Source: JBQTGK01 sp052400665 (lineage in GTDB: Bacteria > Bacteroidota > Bacteroidia > Bacteroidales > Marinifilaceae). Taken from it: DNA of 64,000 nucleotides. Below are positions 55,407 to 64,000 of the stretch, one piece after another; position 1 is the stretch's first letter; each line of letters begins with the position of its first letter. The translations under genes were made by a program, and so were the position numbers. Under the pieces are notes generated by a model. The model worked only from the letters and a program-made list of their open reading frames with translations. It was not told the DNA's origin and searched no databases. The stretch lies in the NCBI GenBank assembly GCA_052400665.1, contig JBQTGK010000002.1, one strand, 5' to 3'.

Positions 55407-55961
55407 ATGAAATATATATACATAAAAGTAGGCATAATAATAATGTTTATATCTTTAATTGGATGTAGTGATGAGTCTAGTAATGATGGGTTGGATAAAG
55501 AATTTGATAAAATAGAAAAAGAATATAACTTCCAAAAACCATTAAGTGATTTAGCAAGGGAACATATAATTGAGCGATATCATAATATTGATAATTTCAG
55601 AGAGGCAATAGATAATCAAATAGCGAGGATTAAATTGTGTGGTGATACAGTGAAGTCAACAGTTAAATCTGATAAGTATTATAAGGTTACTCTGTATATG
55701 CCTGATGGTGAGGTTGATATTTATCCTGATCGTTGTACATATATACTTGATGAGGCTTTATCCGATGGAATAGATCTTCCATATTCATGTAAAGCTGGGG
55801 CTTGTAGTTCATGTGTAGGAAGATTATTGTCAGGCGAGGTAGATCAAGATGAACAGACATTCCTGAATGAAGATCAAATTGCTGAAGGTTGGGTATTGTT
55901 ATGTGTTGCATTTGTAAACTGTAATTGTGATATTGAAACTCATCAGGAGGCTATGTTATAA
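55407..55961 (+). CDS. lipoprotein with plant-type [2Fe-2S] ferredoxin domain (copy 2)
   Basis: A 184-residue paralogue of the preceding gene, 18 bp downstream. Lipobox IMFISLIGC (Cys20) with acidic SDESSND after it. The shared helical domain is at about 33-70 (YNFQKPLSDLAREHIIERY). The ferredoxin domain has C128-x4-C133-x2-C136-x29-C166 plus two further cysteines at 172 and 174. All four cluster ligands are conserved in both copies although overall identity is moderate, so selection maintains the cluster. Probable electron-carrier pair in the periplasm or on the cell surface. Confidence 0.9.
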   Translation: MKYIYIKVGIIIMFISLIGCSDESSNDGLDKEFDKIEKEYNFQKPLSDLAREHIIERYHNIDNFREAIDNQIARIKLCGDTVKSTVKSDKYYKVTLYMPDGEVDIYPDRCTYILDEALSDGIDLPYSCKAGACSSCVGRLLSGEVDQDEQTFLNEDQIAEGWVLLCVAFVNCNCDIETHQEAML

Positions 55962-55997
55962 CATATACATTTAAACTAAATTAAAGTATCAAAAATA

Positions 55998-56627
55998 ATG
56001 AAAAAAATAGTTGTTATATTATTTGTGTTTGTTGGTTTATATGCAAACTGTCAAAAAATAGATAAAGAGTATTTGAATTATGATTATTTAAATCATGATT
56101 ATAAATATTTGGACAAGAATTTCGAAATAAATATAGCTTCAGAAACATTTCAGTTTTTAATCAAGAAGTACAAATATTTTCCGGAAAGAATAAACACTTG
56201 CAGAGATTCATTGGGGGTTGTTTTAATGGGAGAGTTTAATGATTGGACAAAAGCGAGAATTGCAAAACAAAGAATTCTGTTTAGTCCGTTGAGAGCTAGT
56301 TATTATCTGTGGACGACAGAAGATAAAATACGAGAGCTATGTAAAAAGTATGAATATAGATATGTTTATCGCTTTTATGAATATTTCAGTTCTGAGGAAT
56401 GTAAATGGGATGATGATATGAAGTTGTTCATGTCTGAATTAAGAAAAAAGGTAATTGAACACACAAATAATGAATCTGTATCTGAAATGGCAAACAAGGA
56501 ATTTTTGAATTTTGCCTTATTGCATAATCCCAAACGAATAAAAGATTACGAAGCAATGAAAGCCAAACGGGCAAAAGGTGATATGTCCTGTGGTAAAAAA
56601 GACTGTTGTCAAAATAAGAAAAAGTAG
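55998..56627 (+). CDS. secreted protein with Cys-rich C-terminal tail
   Basis: A 209-residue protein not recognised. An N-terminal signal peptide (IVVILFVFVGLYANCQ) is present, with a Cys near the cleavage point that could also be a weak lipobox. The body is charged and helical. The C terminus ends in SCGKKDCCQNKKK, a small cysteine cluster suited to metal or thiol chemistry. It follows the two ferredoxin lipoproteins by 37 bp and is closed by a terminator, so the three form one unit. Confidence 0.75.
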   Translation: MKKIVVILFVFVGLYANCQKIDKEYLNYDYLNHDYKYLDKNFEINIASETFQFLIKKYKYFPERINTCRDSLGVVLMGEFNDWTKARIAKQRILFSPLRASYYLWTTEDKIRELCKKYEYRYVYRFYEYFSSEECKWDDDMKLFMSELRKKVIEHTNNESVSEMANKEFLNFALLHNPKRIKDYEAMKAKRAKGDMSCGKKDCCQNKKK

Positions 56628-56647
56628 TATTTAAAATGAGTAGTAAG

Positions 56648-56682
56648 AAGCTTGTAGCATTTAGTTGTTGCAAGCTTTTTTT
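56648..56682 (+). terminator. terminator after the ferredoxin-lipoprotein unit
   Basis: Stem AAGCTTG / CAAGCTT with a 16-nt loop and T run. Confidence 0.8.
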
Positions 56683-56688
56683 GTGAAA

Positions 56689-56708
56689 AATACCAAAATC
56701 ATGGTATT
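56689..56708. promoter_or_regulatory. 20-bp palindrome
   Basis: AATACCA / TGGTATT arms around AAATCA, just after the terminator and about 310 bp before the polyferredoxin gene. Its sequence differs from the 22-bp shared palindrome. Confidence 0.35.
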
Positions 56709-56905
56709 GATATGCTGATGATATCCCATGATATTTGCATCGGCTTTTTAACAGGGATTTTGTAAGTATATCGAAATGGTAAATGAGAAAAGCAAGGTAG
56801 TTTTAGGGGAATTGTGCTGGTTTCATGCTATGAAATAAGTAAATACCTCCTTTTTAGAGTGAATCCATATAGAATTGTAAATAACAGAAAAAGAAAGCTA
56901 TAGAG

Positions 56906-56959
56906 GTGTCAAAATACAAAATGACACCTTGCAAAAGGTGTCATATCACAAAATGCGGC
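56906..56959. promoter_or_regulatory. shared-type palindrome plus degenerate second copy
   Basis: Site 1 (56906-56927) has arms GTGTCA and TGACAC around an AT-rich centre with TACAA. It matches the 54726 site at 17 of 22 positions, with a compensatory C-G to T-A change in the arms. Site 2 (56938-56959) begins GTGTCATAT and keeps ACAAAATG but loses the right arm. The two sites are 32 bp apart (about three turns) and precede the polyferredoxin-SusCD unit. Confidence 0.6.
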
Positions 56960-57017
56960 GATAGAGCGTGTATCATTTCCCACTTTTCGGTCAGTTTAAA
57001 AAATCAATCTAAATCTT

Positions 57018-58880
57018 ATGAGTAAAAAACGAGTTAGCCTTTTCAGGAATATAATACAGTTTTCTGTTTTAGGACTGATTGTACTATTTTTTATAGGAAA
57101 TCAAGTAGGCTTAAGTGTAGTCGATTTTGAGACTTATTGTCCAATGGGTGGAATACAAGCATTACTTACTTTAATGCAGGATGGTATTATAGCCTGTAAT
57201 ATGACAGTAACACAAATGGTAATGGGAATTATATTCCTATTAACAGTATTGGTGTTGGGAAAGTTATTCTGCAGTCATTTGTGTCCTTTAGGAACAGTAG
57301 CCGAATGGTTAGGTAAGTTAGGCGATAAATTAAAAATTCGTAAAGATATAAATGGTGTGCCAGATAAAGCACTAAGAAGTTTGAAGTATATATTACTGTT
57401 TTTAACTCTTACCATTACTTTAAAGACAGGTGAATTATTTTGTAAAACTTACGATCCTTTTTATGGAAGTGTAACCATGTTTGGGCATAGAGTAAACTAT
57501 TTATTTGCCACAATTTCAATCTCTGTTTTTGTATTGGGATCTGTAATTTTCAGATTATTCTGGTGTAAGTATTTGTGTCCGCTGGGAGCAATTTCTAATA
57601 TTTTTAAATATTGGATAAGTGTTAGTGTTGTAGTTGTTGTTATGACAGCAATGTATTTTTTCGAAGTAGGAATTGATATTGCTTATGTTTTTGGAATTAT
57701 TTGTTTGGTGGGTTATGTACTCGAGATCTTTAAAATAGATACCAAGCAACAATCAGTACTAAAAATTACTCGTCATACACATACTTGTATCGATTGTGGA
57801 TTGTGCTCAAGAACCTGTCCTCAGGGAATTGATGTTGCAGACCTTGAAATGGTGAAGCACCCCGATTGTAATCTTTGTGGCGATTGTGTTTCGGCATGTC
57901 CTAAAGAAGGAGCTCTTACTTTAAACGAAAAGTTAAATGTAAAATGGTTGCCTTCTTTAATTGTTGTGGTTCTTTTTGTAATCGGTTTAATAATTGCTGG
58001 TCAGTTTAATTTACCTACAGTTTCAAAATCATGGGGAACAGCTCCTCAAATGGAAAAATCGAAAGAATTTACCATTAATCACATGAGCCATTTAACTTGC
58101 TTTAGTAGTTCTATGGGCTTTGTACGCCAAATGAAAGAAGTTGAAGGTATACTTGGAGTTTCTACCTATATCGGCGATAAAAAAGCAGAGATAACTTATG
58201 ATACAACAAAAATTGACGAGCTAAGCATTCGTAAAATGTTGTACAGTCGATCAAAGCAATTTATTCATGCGCCAGAATTAAATCAGGAATTGGTTGTTCA
58301 CAAACTTCGAATAGCAAAATATTTAACCAAAGACGATCTAGCTATTATGGCAGAAGCTCTTAAAGGGGAAAAAGTTTATCAGCTCGAGACACAGTTCGAT
58401 ACAGAAGTTAGAATGCTTGCTTTTTGCGATGCAAATGTAAGCGAATCGGATATTGAAAACTTAATTGCTTCAATTAAATATCGCAGAAGTAATCCTTTCG
58501 AAGTTAAAGATGTAGTGAAATCTGCCATCCCAATTAACGGTTTAGGTTTAATGAAGCGAACATTTAAAAAGTATAAAGCAATATTTAACGATTACAAAAC
58601 TTACCCTAGAGAGCAATTGAGATCTGTAATGTTGGTATTGGAAGATTTTCCTAAAAATGAAAGCAAATTTAAGGAACTGGCCAATCATCTTGCTAAAAAG
58701 TACAAAGGTGTTGTTGGTATTACCGCAGACTACGAGACTCAACCAGAAGTAAGATTCTTCTATATCGAAGGTATGGCTAATCCACAGGAAATTGTCGATT
58801 GGGTTTCTCAGAAAGAAATGACTTTGGTTTATACAACAGGAGAAACAGCACAAGTTGATAACCCTTATAGATTTAAATAA
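57018..58880 (+). CDS. NapH-like membrane polyferredoxin with HMA-like C-terminal domains
   Basis: A 620-residue protein. Residues 1-235 have about six helices with NapH/NosR-family motifs: YCPMGGIQ (C41), FCSHLCPLG (C85, C89) and FWCKYLCPLG (C183, C187). Two [4Fe-4S] motifs follow on the cytoplasmic side: C257, C260, C263, C267 and C284, C287, C290, C294. Another helix lies at about 311-330. Residues 350-415 resemble a heavy-metal-associated fold (HMSHLTCFSS, then GVSTYIGDKKAEITYD) with one Cys (C361) where two are usual. The last ~180 residues look like further alpha/beta repeats. It would move electrons across the inner membrane, probably to the ferredoxin lipoproteins. Confidence 0.85.
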   Translation: MSKKRVSLFRNIIQFSVLGLIVLFFIGNQVGLSVVDFETYCPMGGIQALLTLMQDGIIACNMTVTQMVMGIIFLLTVLVLGKLFCSHLCPLGTVAEWLGKLGDKLKIRKDINGVPDKALRSLKYILLFLTLTITLKTGELFCKTYDPFYGSVTMFGHRVNYLFATISISVFVLGSVIFRLFWCKYLCPLGAISNIFKYWISVSVVVVVMTAMYFFEVGIDIAYVFGIICLVGYVLEIFKIDTKQQSVLKITRHTHTCIDCGLCSRTCPQGIDVADLEMVKHPDCNLCGDCVSACPKEGALTLNEKLNVKWLPSLIVVVLFVIGLIIAGQFNLPTVSKSWGTAPQMEKSKEFTINHMSHLTCFSSSMGFVRQMKEVEGILGVSTYIGDKKAEITYDTTKIDELSIRKMLYSRSKQFIHAPELNQELVVHKLRIAKYLTKDDLAIMAEALKGEKVYQLETQFDTEVRMLAFCDANVSESDIENLIASIKYRRSNPFEVKDVVKSAIPINGLGLMKRTFKKYKAIFNDYKTYPREQLRSVMLVLEDFPKNESKFKELANHLAKKYKGVVGITADYETQPEVRFFYIEGMANPQEIVDWVSQKEMTLVYTTGETAQVDNPYRFK

Positions 58881-58917
58881 ATATAATCCCCCAATAGAAT
58901 CATTAAATAACCAATCT

Positions 58918-61893
58918 ATGAATAAAATTTATCTAATAGCACTTCTAGTCTGCCTTCAGTTCCAGGTTTTTGCTCAGGGATTTATGGTAAAAGGAACAGT
59001 CACCGAAGCAGGCAATAAACTGGGAATACCAGGTGTTACTGTGCTGGAAAAAGGTACATCGAATGGTGTTACTACCGATATCGATGGAAACTACAGATTA
59101 AAACTGACCCAAAAAGATGCAGTATTGCTGTTTTCTTTTATTGGTTACGAAACTCAGTTTATATCGGTAAAAGGTCAGTCTGTAATTAATGTAAAATTAA
59201 AAGCTGCCGATCAGAAACTAGGCGAAGTTGTTATACTTGGTTATGGTAGCGTAAAATCTCGCGAAGCAGTAGTTGGTTCTGTTGAGCAGGTAAAATCAGA
59301 CGATTTATTAAAGCACTCTAATGCACAAAGTGTCGACCAAATGCTCGAAGGACAAGTTGCAGGTGTGTATTTGGAATCGGACGATGGAGATCCAACTAGT
59401 CCTGTTAAGGTCCGTATTCGTGGTAATAATTCTTTACCTGATTTAGGAACAAGTTTTACAGCCTCAAGTGAGCCATTGTATATTTTAGACGGTGTGCCAT
59501 TGATTGATGCATTGAACCCTAATGTAAATACAGGGACGGAAACTGTAGTTAATCCATTAGCTCTGATTAATCCCGAGGATATTGAGTCTGTTTCGATTTT
59601 GAAGGATGCTTCAGCAGCAGCAATTTATGGTGCGAATGCAGCAAATGGTGTTGTTATTATTACTACCAAAAAGGGTAAACAGGGCAAAACAAGAGTGACA
59701 GTTTCGCAAAAAATGTTAATCAATACTCCCATTAATAAAATTGAGTATCTGAATGGAGAGCAATACGTTGAGTTAGCTTCTGAATTTTATAAAAATACTG
59801 GCTATGCTGAAGAAGATATTTCTGATTTAGTGGGTACTACTGATGTTTACACCAATTGGAGAGACTTAACACTTCAAAATTCAGTTTCGAATCAAACTAA
59901 CCTTACTATCTCTGGTGGTGGAGAAAAAACTCTTTATCGTTTATCTCTTGGTTATAAGGATAATGAAACAACAACCAAGGGAAACGATTATGAATCGATT
60001 ACCTCTCGCTTAAGTTTAGATAGTGAATTAGCAAAAGGAGTACGATTATCATATTCGGGAGGTATAACTTCTTTTAAAACAAATAAGTACAGTGCTTATG
60101 CTACTTATGCCTATAAGCCTAATATTTCGGTTTATGATGACAATGGGGATTATACGCAGATGGAAACTTATGCAAATCCTTTGGCGGCATTAGAACAAAA
60201 CGAAAACTATTCAAAGAAATTTTATTCGAATAATAGTTTGAAATTAAACGTAAAGATTTCGAAGAACTTTAGTACGAGATCGATGTTTGGTTTGGATTAT
60301 ACCAATACTAAAAACTATACTTTTTACTCGAAAGAGAATGGTTTAGGACGAAAGAAAAATGGATATATTAAAGAAGTCCGTCGTGAAAATATGAACTGGA
60401 TTGCCAATTCACAATTGGAGTATAACGGAATTTATAGAAACCATACAGTAGGAGTTTCGGCAGGTATTCAGTTCAGACATGATGATACCAATAGTACATC
60501 AGTTTCTGAGCAAAATTTAATTACCGAGAAACTAAGAATACCTGGTCAGGCTCAAGATGACGAGTATAGCACAGTTTCGGCTTATGAAAGTGAAAATGCC
60601 ATGAGATCATATTATGGTAGATTGAACTATGATTTCAATAAAAAGTATTTCATGTCAATTAATTATCGTGCGGATGCATCATCTTATTTTGGAGGTGATC
60701 AGCAGGTAGAAAACTTTGCTTCCATTGGTGGTTCATGGATTATTTCAAAAGAGAATTTCTGGATTGAAAATGATATCATCAACTTTGTAAAATTAAAAGC
60801 TTCTTATGGTAAGTTGGGAAATGCAAAAGTTGGATCTTATTCAGCTAGAGGATTATATAGTTACAATACTTCGTCAAATTATAATGGTAAACTGATTGCA
60901 ACGCCTTATGCCGCACCAAATGAAGATTTAGGATGGCAAAAGTCGTTTAAATTCAATACAGGTTTAACCATTAAATTTATGAAGAAATTTAATTTGGATG
61001 TTGAATACTACAACAACAAAACTAAAGATGGTATTATGTCTTTAGATGTGGTTCCTGAAACAGGTTGGAATACAATATCAGTTAATACTGCCGATTTAAC
61101 AAATTATGGTTTAGAAGTTACATTGAAAGCCAGTAATATTAATATTGGTGATGTAAAGTGGAATTCGAATTTTAATGTAGGTTTTAATAAAAGCCGTCTG
61201 GATAAACTAAATGCTTATGCGGATAGATTAGTTTCAGGAACTGCAGGTTTAATTGTTGGAGAGTCCACGTCTTTAATTATGGGAAATAAATATGCTGGAG
61301 TAAATCCTGAGAATGGTAATCCGCAATGGACAATGAAAAATGGCACTGTAACTGATAATTATAGTGATATCTCCGGTGATATAAATGAGAAGGTAATTAT
61401 TGGTAAGAGCAATCCTGATTTTACAGGAGGTTTCTCTAATAATTTTAAGTACAAAGGATTCAATTTAGGATTTATGATCGCTTTTGAATATGGTGCCGAT
61501 AGAATGCTTCCTTATGCTGCAAGAGACATGGAAAATATCAAAACATTCCATTTGTATAACAAGAGTGTAAACTTACTAGATAGATGGCAAAATCCTGGTG
61601 ATATTACTGATATTCCTCGTTTAGATCAGAATATCTCATTTAATGCTTATAGTGATAGATTTTTATTCGATCAAACAAATATCTCTCTTCGTTCAGTTTC
61701 ACTAAAATATGATTTTCCTGAGCACATTTGTCAGGTTCTTAAATTAAACAGAGCATCAGTGAGTGCGAATGTTTCGAATATTTACACTTGGTATAAAGAT
61801 CCGGGTAAATCAAACAGAAACGGATTAAAGGAATATCGTTACACTTTCCCTCAATCAAGAATATTTGCTTTCCAATTGAACTTAGGAATTTAA
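58918..61893 (+). CDS. SusC-type TonB-dependent outer-membrane transporter
   Basis: A 991-residue transporter. I chose ATG 58918, which starts the signal peptide (MNKIYLIALLVCLQFQVFAQG); a frame start at 58855 overlaps the previous gene. Residues about 25-105 are a carboxypeptidase-regulatory-like domain (GTVTEAGNKLGIPGVTV). The plug follows (GEVVILGYG, RIRGNNSLPD, ILKDASAAAIYGANAANGV), then a ~750-residue barrel ending in FAFQLNLGI. It lies 37 bp after the polyferredoxin gene, so uptake and electron transfer appear co-expressed. Substrate unknown; no polysaccharide-degrading enzyme is nearby. Confidence 0.94.
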   Translation: MNKIYLIALLVCLQFQVFAQGFMVKGTVTEAGNKLGIPGVTVLEKGTSNGVTTDIDGNYRLKLTQKDAVLLFSFIGYETQFISVKGQSVINVKLKAADQKLGEVVILGYGSVKSREAVVGSVEQVKSDDLLKHSNAQSVDQMLEGQVAGVYLESDDGDPTSPVKVRIRGNNSLPDLGTSFTASSEPLYILDGVPLIDALNPNVNTGTETVVNPLALINPEDIESVSILKDASAAAIYGANAANGVVIITTKKGKQGKTRVTVSQKMLINTPINKIEYLNGEQYVELASEFYKNTGYAEEDISDLVGTTDVYTNWRDLTLQNSVSNQTNLTISGGGEKTLYRLSLGYKDNETTTKGNDYESITSRLSLDSELAKGVRLSYSGGITSFKTNKYSAYATYAYKPNISVYDDNGDYTQMETYANPLAALEQNENYSKKFYSNNSLKLNVKISKNFSTRSMFGLDYTNTKNYTFYSKENGLGRKKNGYIKEVRRENMNWIANSQLEYNGIYRNHTVGVSAGIQFRHDDTNSTSVSEQNLITEKLRIPGQAQDDEYSTVSAYESENAMRSYYGRLNYDFNKKYFMSINYRADASSYFGGDQQVENFASIGGSWIISKENFWIENDIINFVKLKASYGKLGNAKVGSYSARGLYSYNTSSNYNGKLIATPYAAPNEDLGWQKSFKFNTGLTIKFMKKFNLDVEYYNNKTKDGIMSLDVVPETGWNTISVNTADLTNYGLEVTLKASNINIGDVKWNSNFNVGFNKSRLDKLNAYADRLVSGTAGLIVGESTSLIMGNKYAGVNPENGNPQWTMKNGTVTDNYSDISGDINEKVIIGKSNPDFTGGFSNNFKYKGFNLGFMIAFEYGADRMLPYAARDMENIKTFHLYNKSVNLLDRWQNPGDITDIPRLDQNISFNAYSDRFLFDQTNISLRSVSLKYDFPEHICQVLKLNRASVSANVSNIYTWYKDPGKSNRNGLKEYRYTFPQSRIFAFQLNLGI

Positions 61894-61914
61894 TCAACAT
61901 TTAAAAAAGAAGAG

Positions 61915-63345
61915 ATGAAAAAATTAATATACATAGGATTACTGGCAATTGGTTTTGCATCATGTTCTGATTTTTTGGATATAGATGACGAAACTAAGAT
62001 TTCCAACGATAAGTTGTTTTCAACTCTAAGTGGAGTAGAAGAAGCATTGAATGGTGCTTATTATGAAATGGGCGATTTCAATTACTATGGTTGTAATTTA
62101 ATTATGGCAGCTGAAGTTAAAGGAGGAAATTTAAAATTTAACGACTTAGCTCAGGGCTCACCTTTTGCAGCATATTATTTACCGGCATTTCAATTTACCC
62201 ATGCCGAGGATGGGCAGGATGATTATTTCGATGATTTTTATGCTGAGATTTATAATGTTATCAGTCAGGCAAACAATGTAATTGAAAATATAGAGTATGT
62301 GACTGATGCAACAGATGCAGAAAAGGCACAGGCAGTTGCAGAAGCAAAAGCAATTCGTGCATTGGCTCATTTCGATTTAACTAAGTTATATTCTCAGCCA
62401 TATACCTATACTGCAAATGCTCAACATATGGGTATACCTTATATGCATAAGAATATTGCCTACGATGAATACACAACAAGAGATCTTTTATTTAATAATT
62501 ATGAAGATATAATTTCAGATTTATTAGATGCTGAAAATTCTTTAGGAACTGCAATTGGTATAGAAGAAGCCAAGTATGCAAAAGCTTACATGTCAAAAGT
62601 AGCTGCACAAGCTCTATTGGCTCGTGTATATCTTTATAAAAACGATTGGGATAAGGCGAAAGAATTTGCTACCAAGGTTATCGAGAATGGAAGTATATCA
62701 TTGATAAGTAATTCAGAAGTGGTTGACTATTATGCCAATAGCAATCCAACAAGTGAAGATATTTTTATCATTGACAATTCAGGAATGAACCAAGCGGCTC
62801 CACTTTCCGATAGAATTGGAATAAAAGATGATAGAACAACATTGTATTTAATTGCAAGTAATGATATTATCGATTTGTATGAAGATGGTGATGTTCGTGC
62901 TCAGTTATTTGCTCAGCAACTGGGACAGACTTTAACAAGTAAATGGACAGAATTTAGCGATAAGGATCATTACACTCCAGTAGTTCGTTTGGCGGAAATG
63001 TATTTGATTCGTGCTGAGGCTTCCTTAAACCTTCCAGTTAGTGATGAAGTTCAGGCTCGTGCCGATTTGGATGTGATTCGTAAGCGTGCAAATCCAAATG
63101 CAGCAAATTTACAATTATCAGGTTCGGCTTTAAAAGAAGAATTATTCCAGGAAAGAAGACGTGAATTAGCATTCGAAGGTCATTTGTTTTTTGATATGGT
63201 AAGAATGGGAAGAGACTTACGACGTGTCGATTGTAATGCTCTTCAAAATGTAAATATCGATTATCCAAGTGATTTGTTTGTGTTGCCTATTCCAGAGGAT
63301 GCTATTGAAGGTAATCCATATATGGTACAAAATGCTGGATACTAA
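61915..63345 (+). CDS. SusD/RagB-type surface lipoprotein
   Basis: A 476-residue SusD homologue. Lipobox LAIGFASC (Cys17) followed by SDFLDIDD. TPR-like helical segments include AEAKAIRALAHFDLTKLYSQPY, and the C-terminal signature is EERRRELAFEGHLFFDMVRMGRD followed by LFVLPIPEDAIEGNP. It acts as the lid over the SusC barrel, binding substrate. 21 bp downstream of susC. Confidence 0.94.
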   Translation: MKKLIYIGLLAIGFASCSDFLDIDDETKISNDKLFSTLSGVEEALNGAYYEMGDFNYYGCNLIMAAEVKGGNLKFNDLAQGSPFAAYYLPAFQFTHAEDGQDDYFDDFYAEIYNVISQANNVIENIEYVTDATDAEKAQAVAEAKAIRALAHFDLTKLYSQPYTYTANAQHMGIPYMHKNIAYDEYTTRDLLFNNYEDIISDLLDAENSLGTAIGIEEAKYAKAYMSKVAAQALLARVYLYKNDWDKAKEFATKVIENGSISLISNSEVVDYYANSNPTSEDIFIIDNSGMNQAAPLSDRIGIKDDRTTLYLIASNDIIDLYEDGDVRAQLFAQQLGQTLTSKWTEFSDKDHYTPVVRLAEMYLIRAEASLNLPVSDEVQARADLDVIRKRANPNAANLQLSGSALKEELFQERRRELAFEGHLFFDMVRMGRDLRRVDCNALQNVNIDYPSDLFVLPIPEDAIEGNPYMVQNAGY

Positions 63346-63431
63346 TAAACAAGTAAGAAAAATTAATATTTAATCATAGGTATTCCTGATTCCCCTTGGG
63401 GATATCTAATAACCAAAAATCTATTAACAAG

Positions 63432-64000
63432 ATGAAGAAAAGTTATTTAAACCTAATGTGGTTAATGGTAGCCACGCTATTTTTAGCAAGTTGTAGTGAT
63501 GATAATGATCCTGTTATCCCTAAATTATCAATATCTGCAGATGCAGTAGAAGTTTCAGAAACAGCTACTTCTGCTTTGGTTGTAAAAGTAAATGCTGATG
63601 CAGTTTTGGAAACTGCTTATACTGTTGGGATTGCTCTTTCGGGAACTGCAGTTGAAGGTGTAAACTATCAGGATATTGCAAAAACAGTAACCATTCCGGC
63701 AAATTCTGCTTCTGTTAACATTTTTGTTACTCCTATTAATGTTTCGGCTATTGAGGATAGTAAAGTTGTAACTATTGCTTTACAGCCAGGAACCGATTAT
63801 GAATTATCGACTCCTGCAAATGTAGATATCACGATTGTTGACAATGCAAATCCTCCTTCAGACGCTCCTGAAGTATCGTTTGCTACATCTAATATTGTAA
63901 CCAATCCATACCTGGAAGAAGTAAAAACAATTACTGTTGGTTTAAGTAAAACTTATGCTTCTGATCTTGTAATTCCTTTGACTATTGGTGGTGATTTAGT
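63432..64000 (+). CDS. Calx-beta-like lipoprotein, 3'-truncated by window edge
   Basis: Open from ATG 63432 to the window end (189 codons visible). Lipobox LATLFLASC-type (VATLFLASC), then SDDNDP. A Calx-beta-like repeat follows (SISADAVEVSETA ... VNYQDIAKTVTIPANSASVNIFVTPI ... ITIVDN) and a second begins at about residue 150. Genes in this position after susCD usually encode surface substrate-binding lipoproteins. The rest of the protein and its operon lie outside the window. Confidence 0.82.
   Translation, partial: MKKSYLNLMWLMVATLFLASCSDDNDPVIPKLSISADAVEVSETATSALVVKVNADAVLETAYTVGIALSGTAVEGVNYQDIAKTVTIPANSASVNIFVTPINVSAIEDSKVVTIALQPGTDYELSTPANVDITIVDNANPPSDAPEVSFATSNIVTNPYLEEVKTITVGLSKTYASDLVIPLTIGGDL

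Overview
The window is AT-rich chromosomal DNA from a member of the Bacteroidota, most likely a free-living anaerobe or facultative anaerobe of the Marinilabiliales/Marinifilaceae type. Evidence for this: a SusC/SusD pair, a T9SS sorting tail on a secreted protease, TAnnTTTG-type -7 promoter boxes, SpII lipoproteins with acidic residues after the cysteine, class III ribonucleotide reductase, a sensory [FeFe]-hydrogenase-like protein, indolepyruvate:ferredoxin oxidoreductase and a cysteate synthase homologue (sulfonolipid-type chemistry). The lineage is inferred from content only. I saw no rRNA, convincing tRNA, CRISPR array, insertion sequence or prophage.

Layout. 1-4.8 kb: a redox/H2-sensing module, with a [2Fe-2S] protein and a group-C-like hydrogenase homologue flanked by two paralogous SpoIIE-type phosphatases, then a receiver-only response regulator. 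4.9-7.9 kb: a secreted trypsin-like protease with PKD and T9SS domains, and proC. 8.1-11.5 kb: a LacI-MFS-ROK sugar operon with two tandem operators on its promoter. 11.7-20.5 kb: mostly minus-strand genes (rlmF, a two-domain retropepsin-like lipoprotein, asnB, a TlpA-like thioredoxin, a peroxiredoxin, a small protein and an FRG-domain protein). 20.8-22.5 kb: a membrane protein and a DEAD-box helicase.

22.7-32.9 kb is a cobalamin-responsive block. Three cobalamin riboswitches precede, respectively, nrdD-nrdG (plus strand), a biotin-dependent acyl-CoA carboxylase operon (minus) and an AspT/YidE-type transporter (minus). The last two share promoter, aptamer and post-aptamer sequence, so they look like duplicated regulatory units. 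This ties B12 supply to DNA precursor synthesis and to the methylmalonyl/propionyl-CoA route.

33-45.5 kb: an ABM monooxygenase, an acetate-uptake (SatP/YaaH) gene broken by an in-frame TGA, a hybrid-input sensor kinase, an acyl-CoA synthetase, a Gfo/Idh/MocA oxidoreductase, cysteate synthase, small membrane proteins with an XRE regulator, and a four-domain CoA-disulfide reductase-rhodanese-TusA-DsrE fusion behind an ArsR-like palindrome. 45.8-53 kb: a FetAB-like exporter, iorAB, an unknown protein and a TPR histidine kinase.

53.1-64 kb is the most novel region. A membrane-anchored AraC regulator is followed by two tandem lipoproteins that each carry a complete plant-type [2Fe-2S] ferredoxin domain, a secreted Cys-tailed protein, a NapH-like membrane polyferredoxin with an HMA-like C-terminal domain, a SusC/SusD pair, and the start of a Calx-beta-like lipoprotein that runs off the window. 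The two transcription units share a 22-bp palindrome with a compensatory base change. I read this as a cell-envelope redox system coupled to TonB-dependent uptake, possibly reductive metal or cofactor acquisition; substrate and function are inference.
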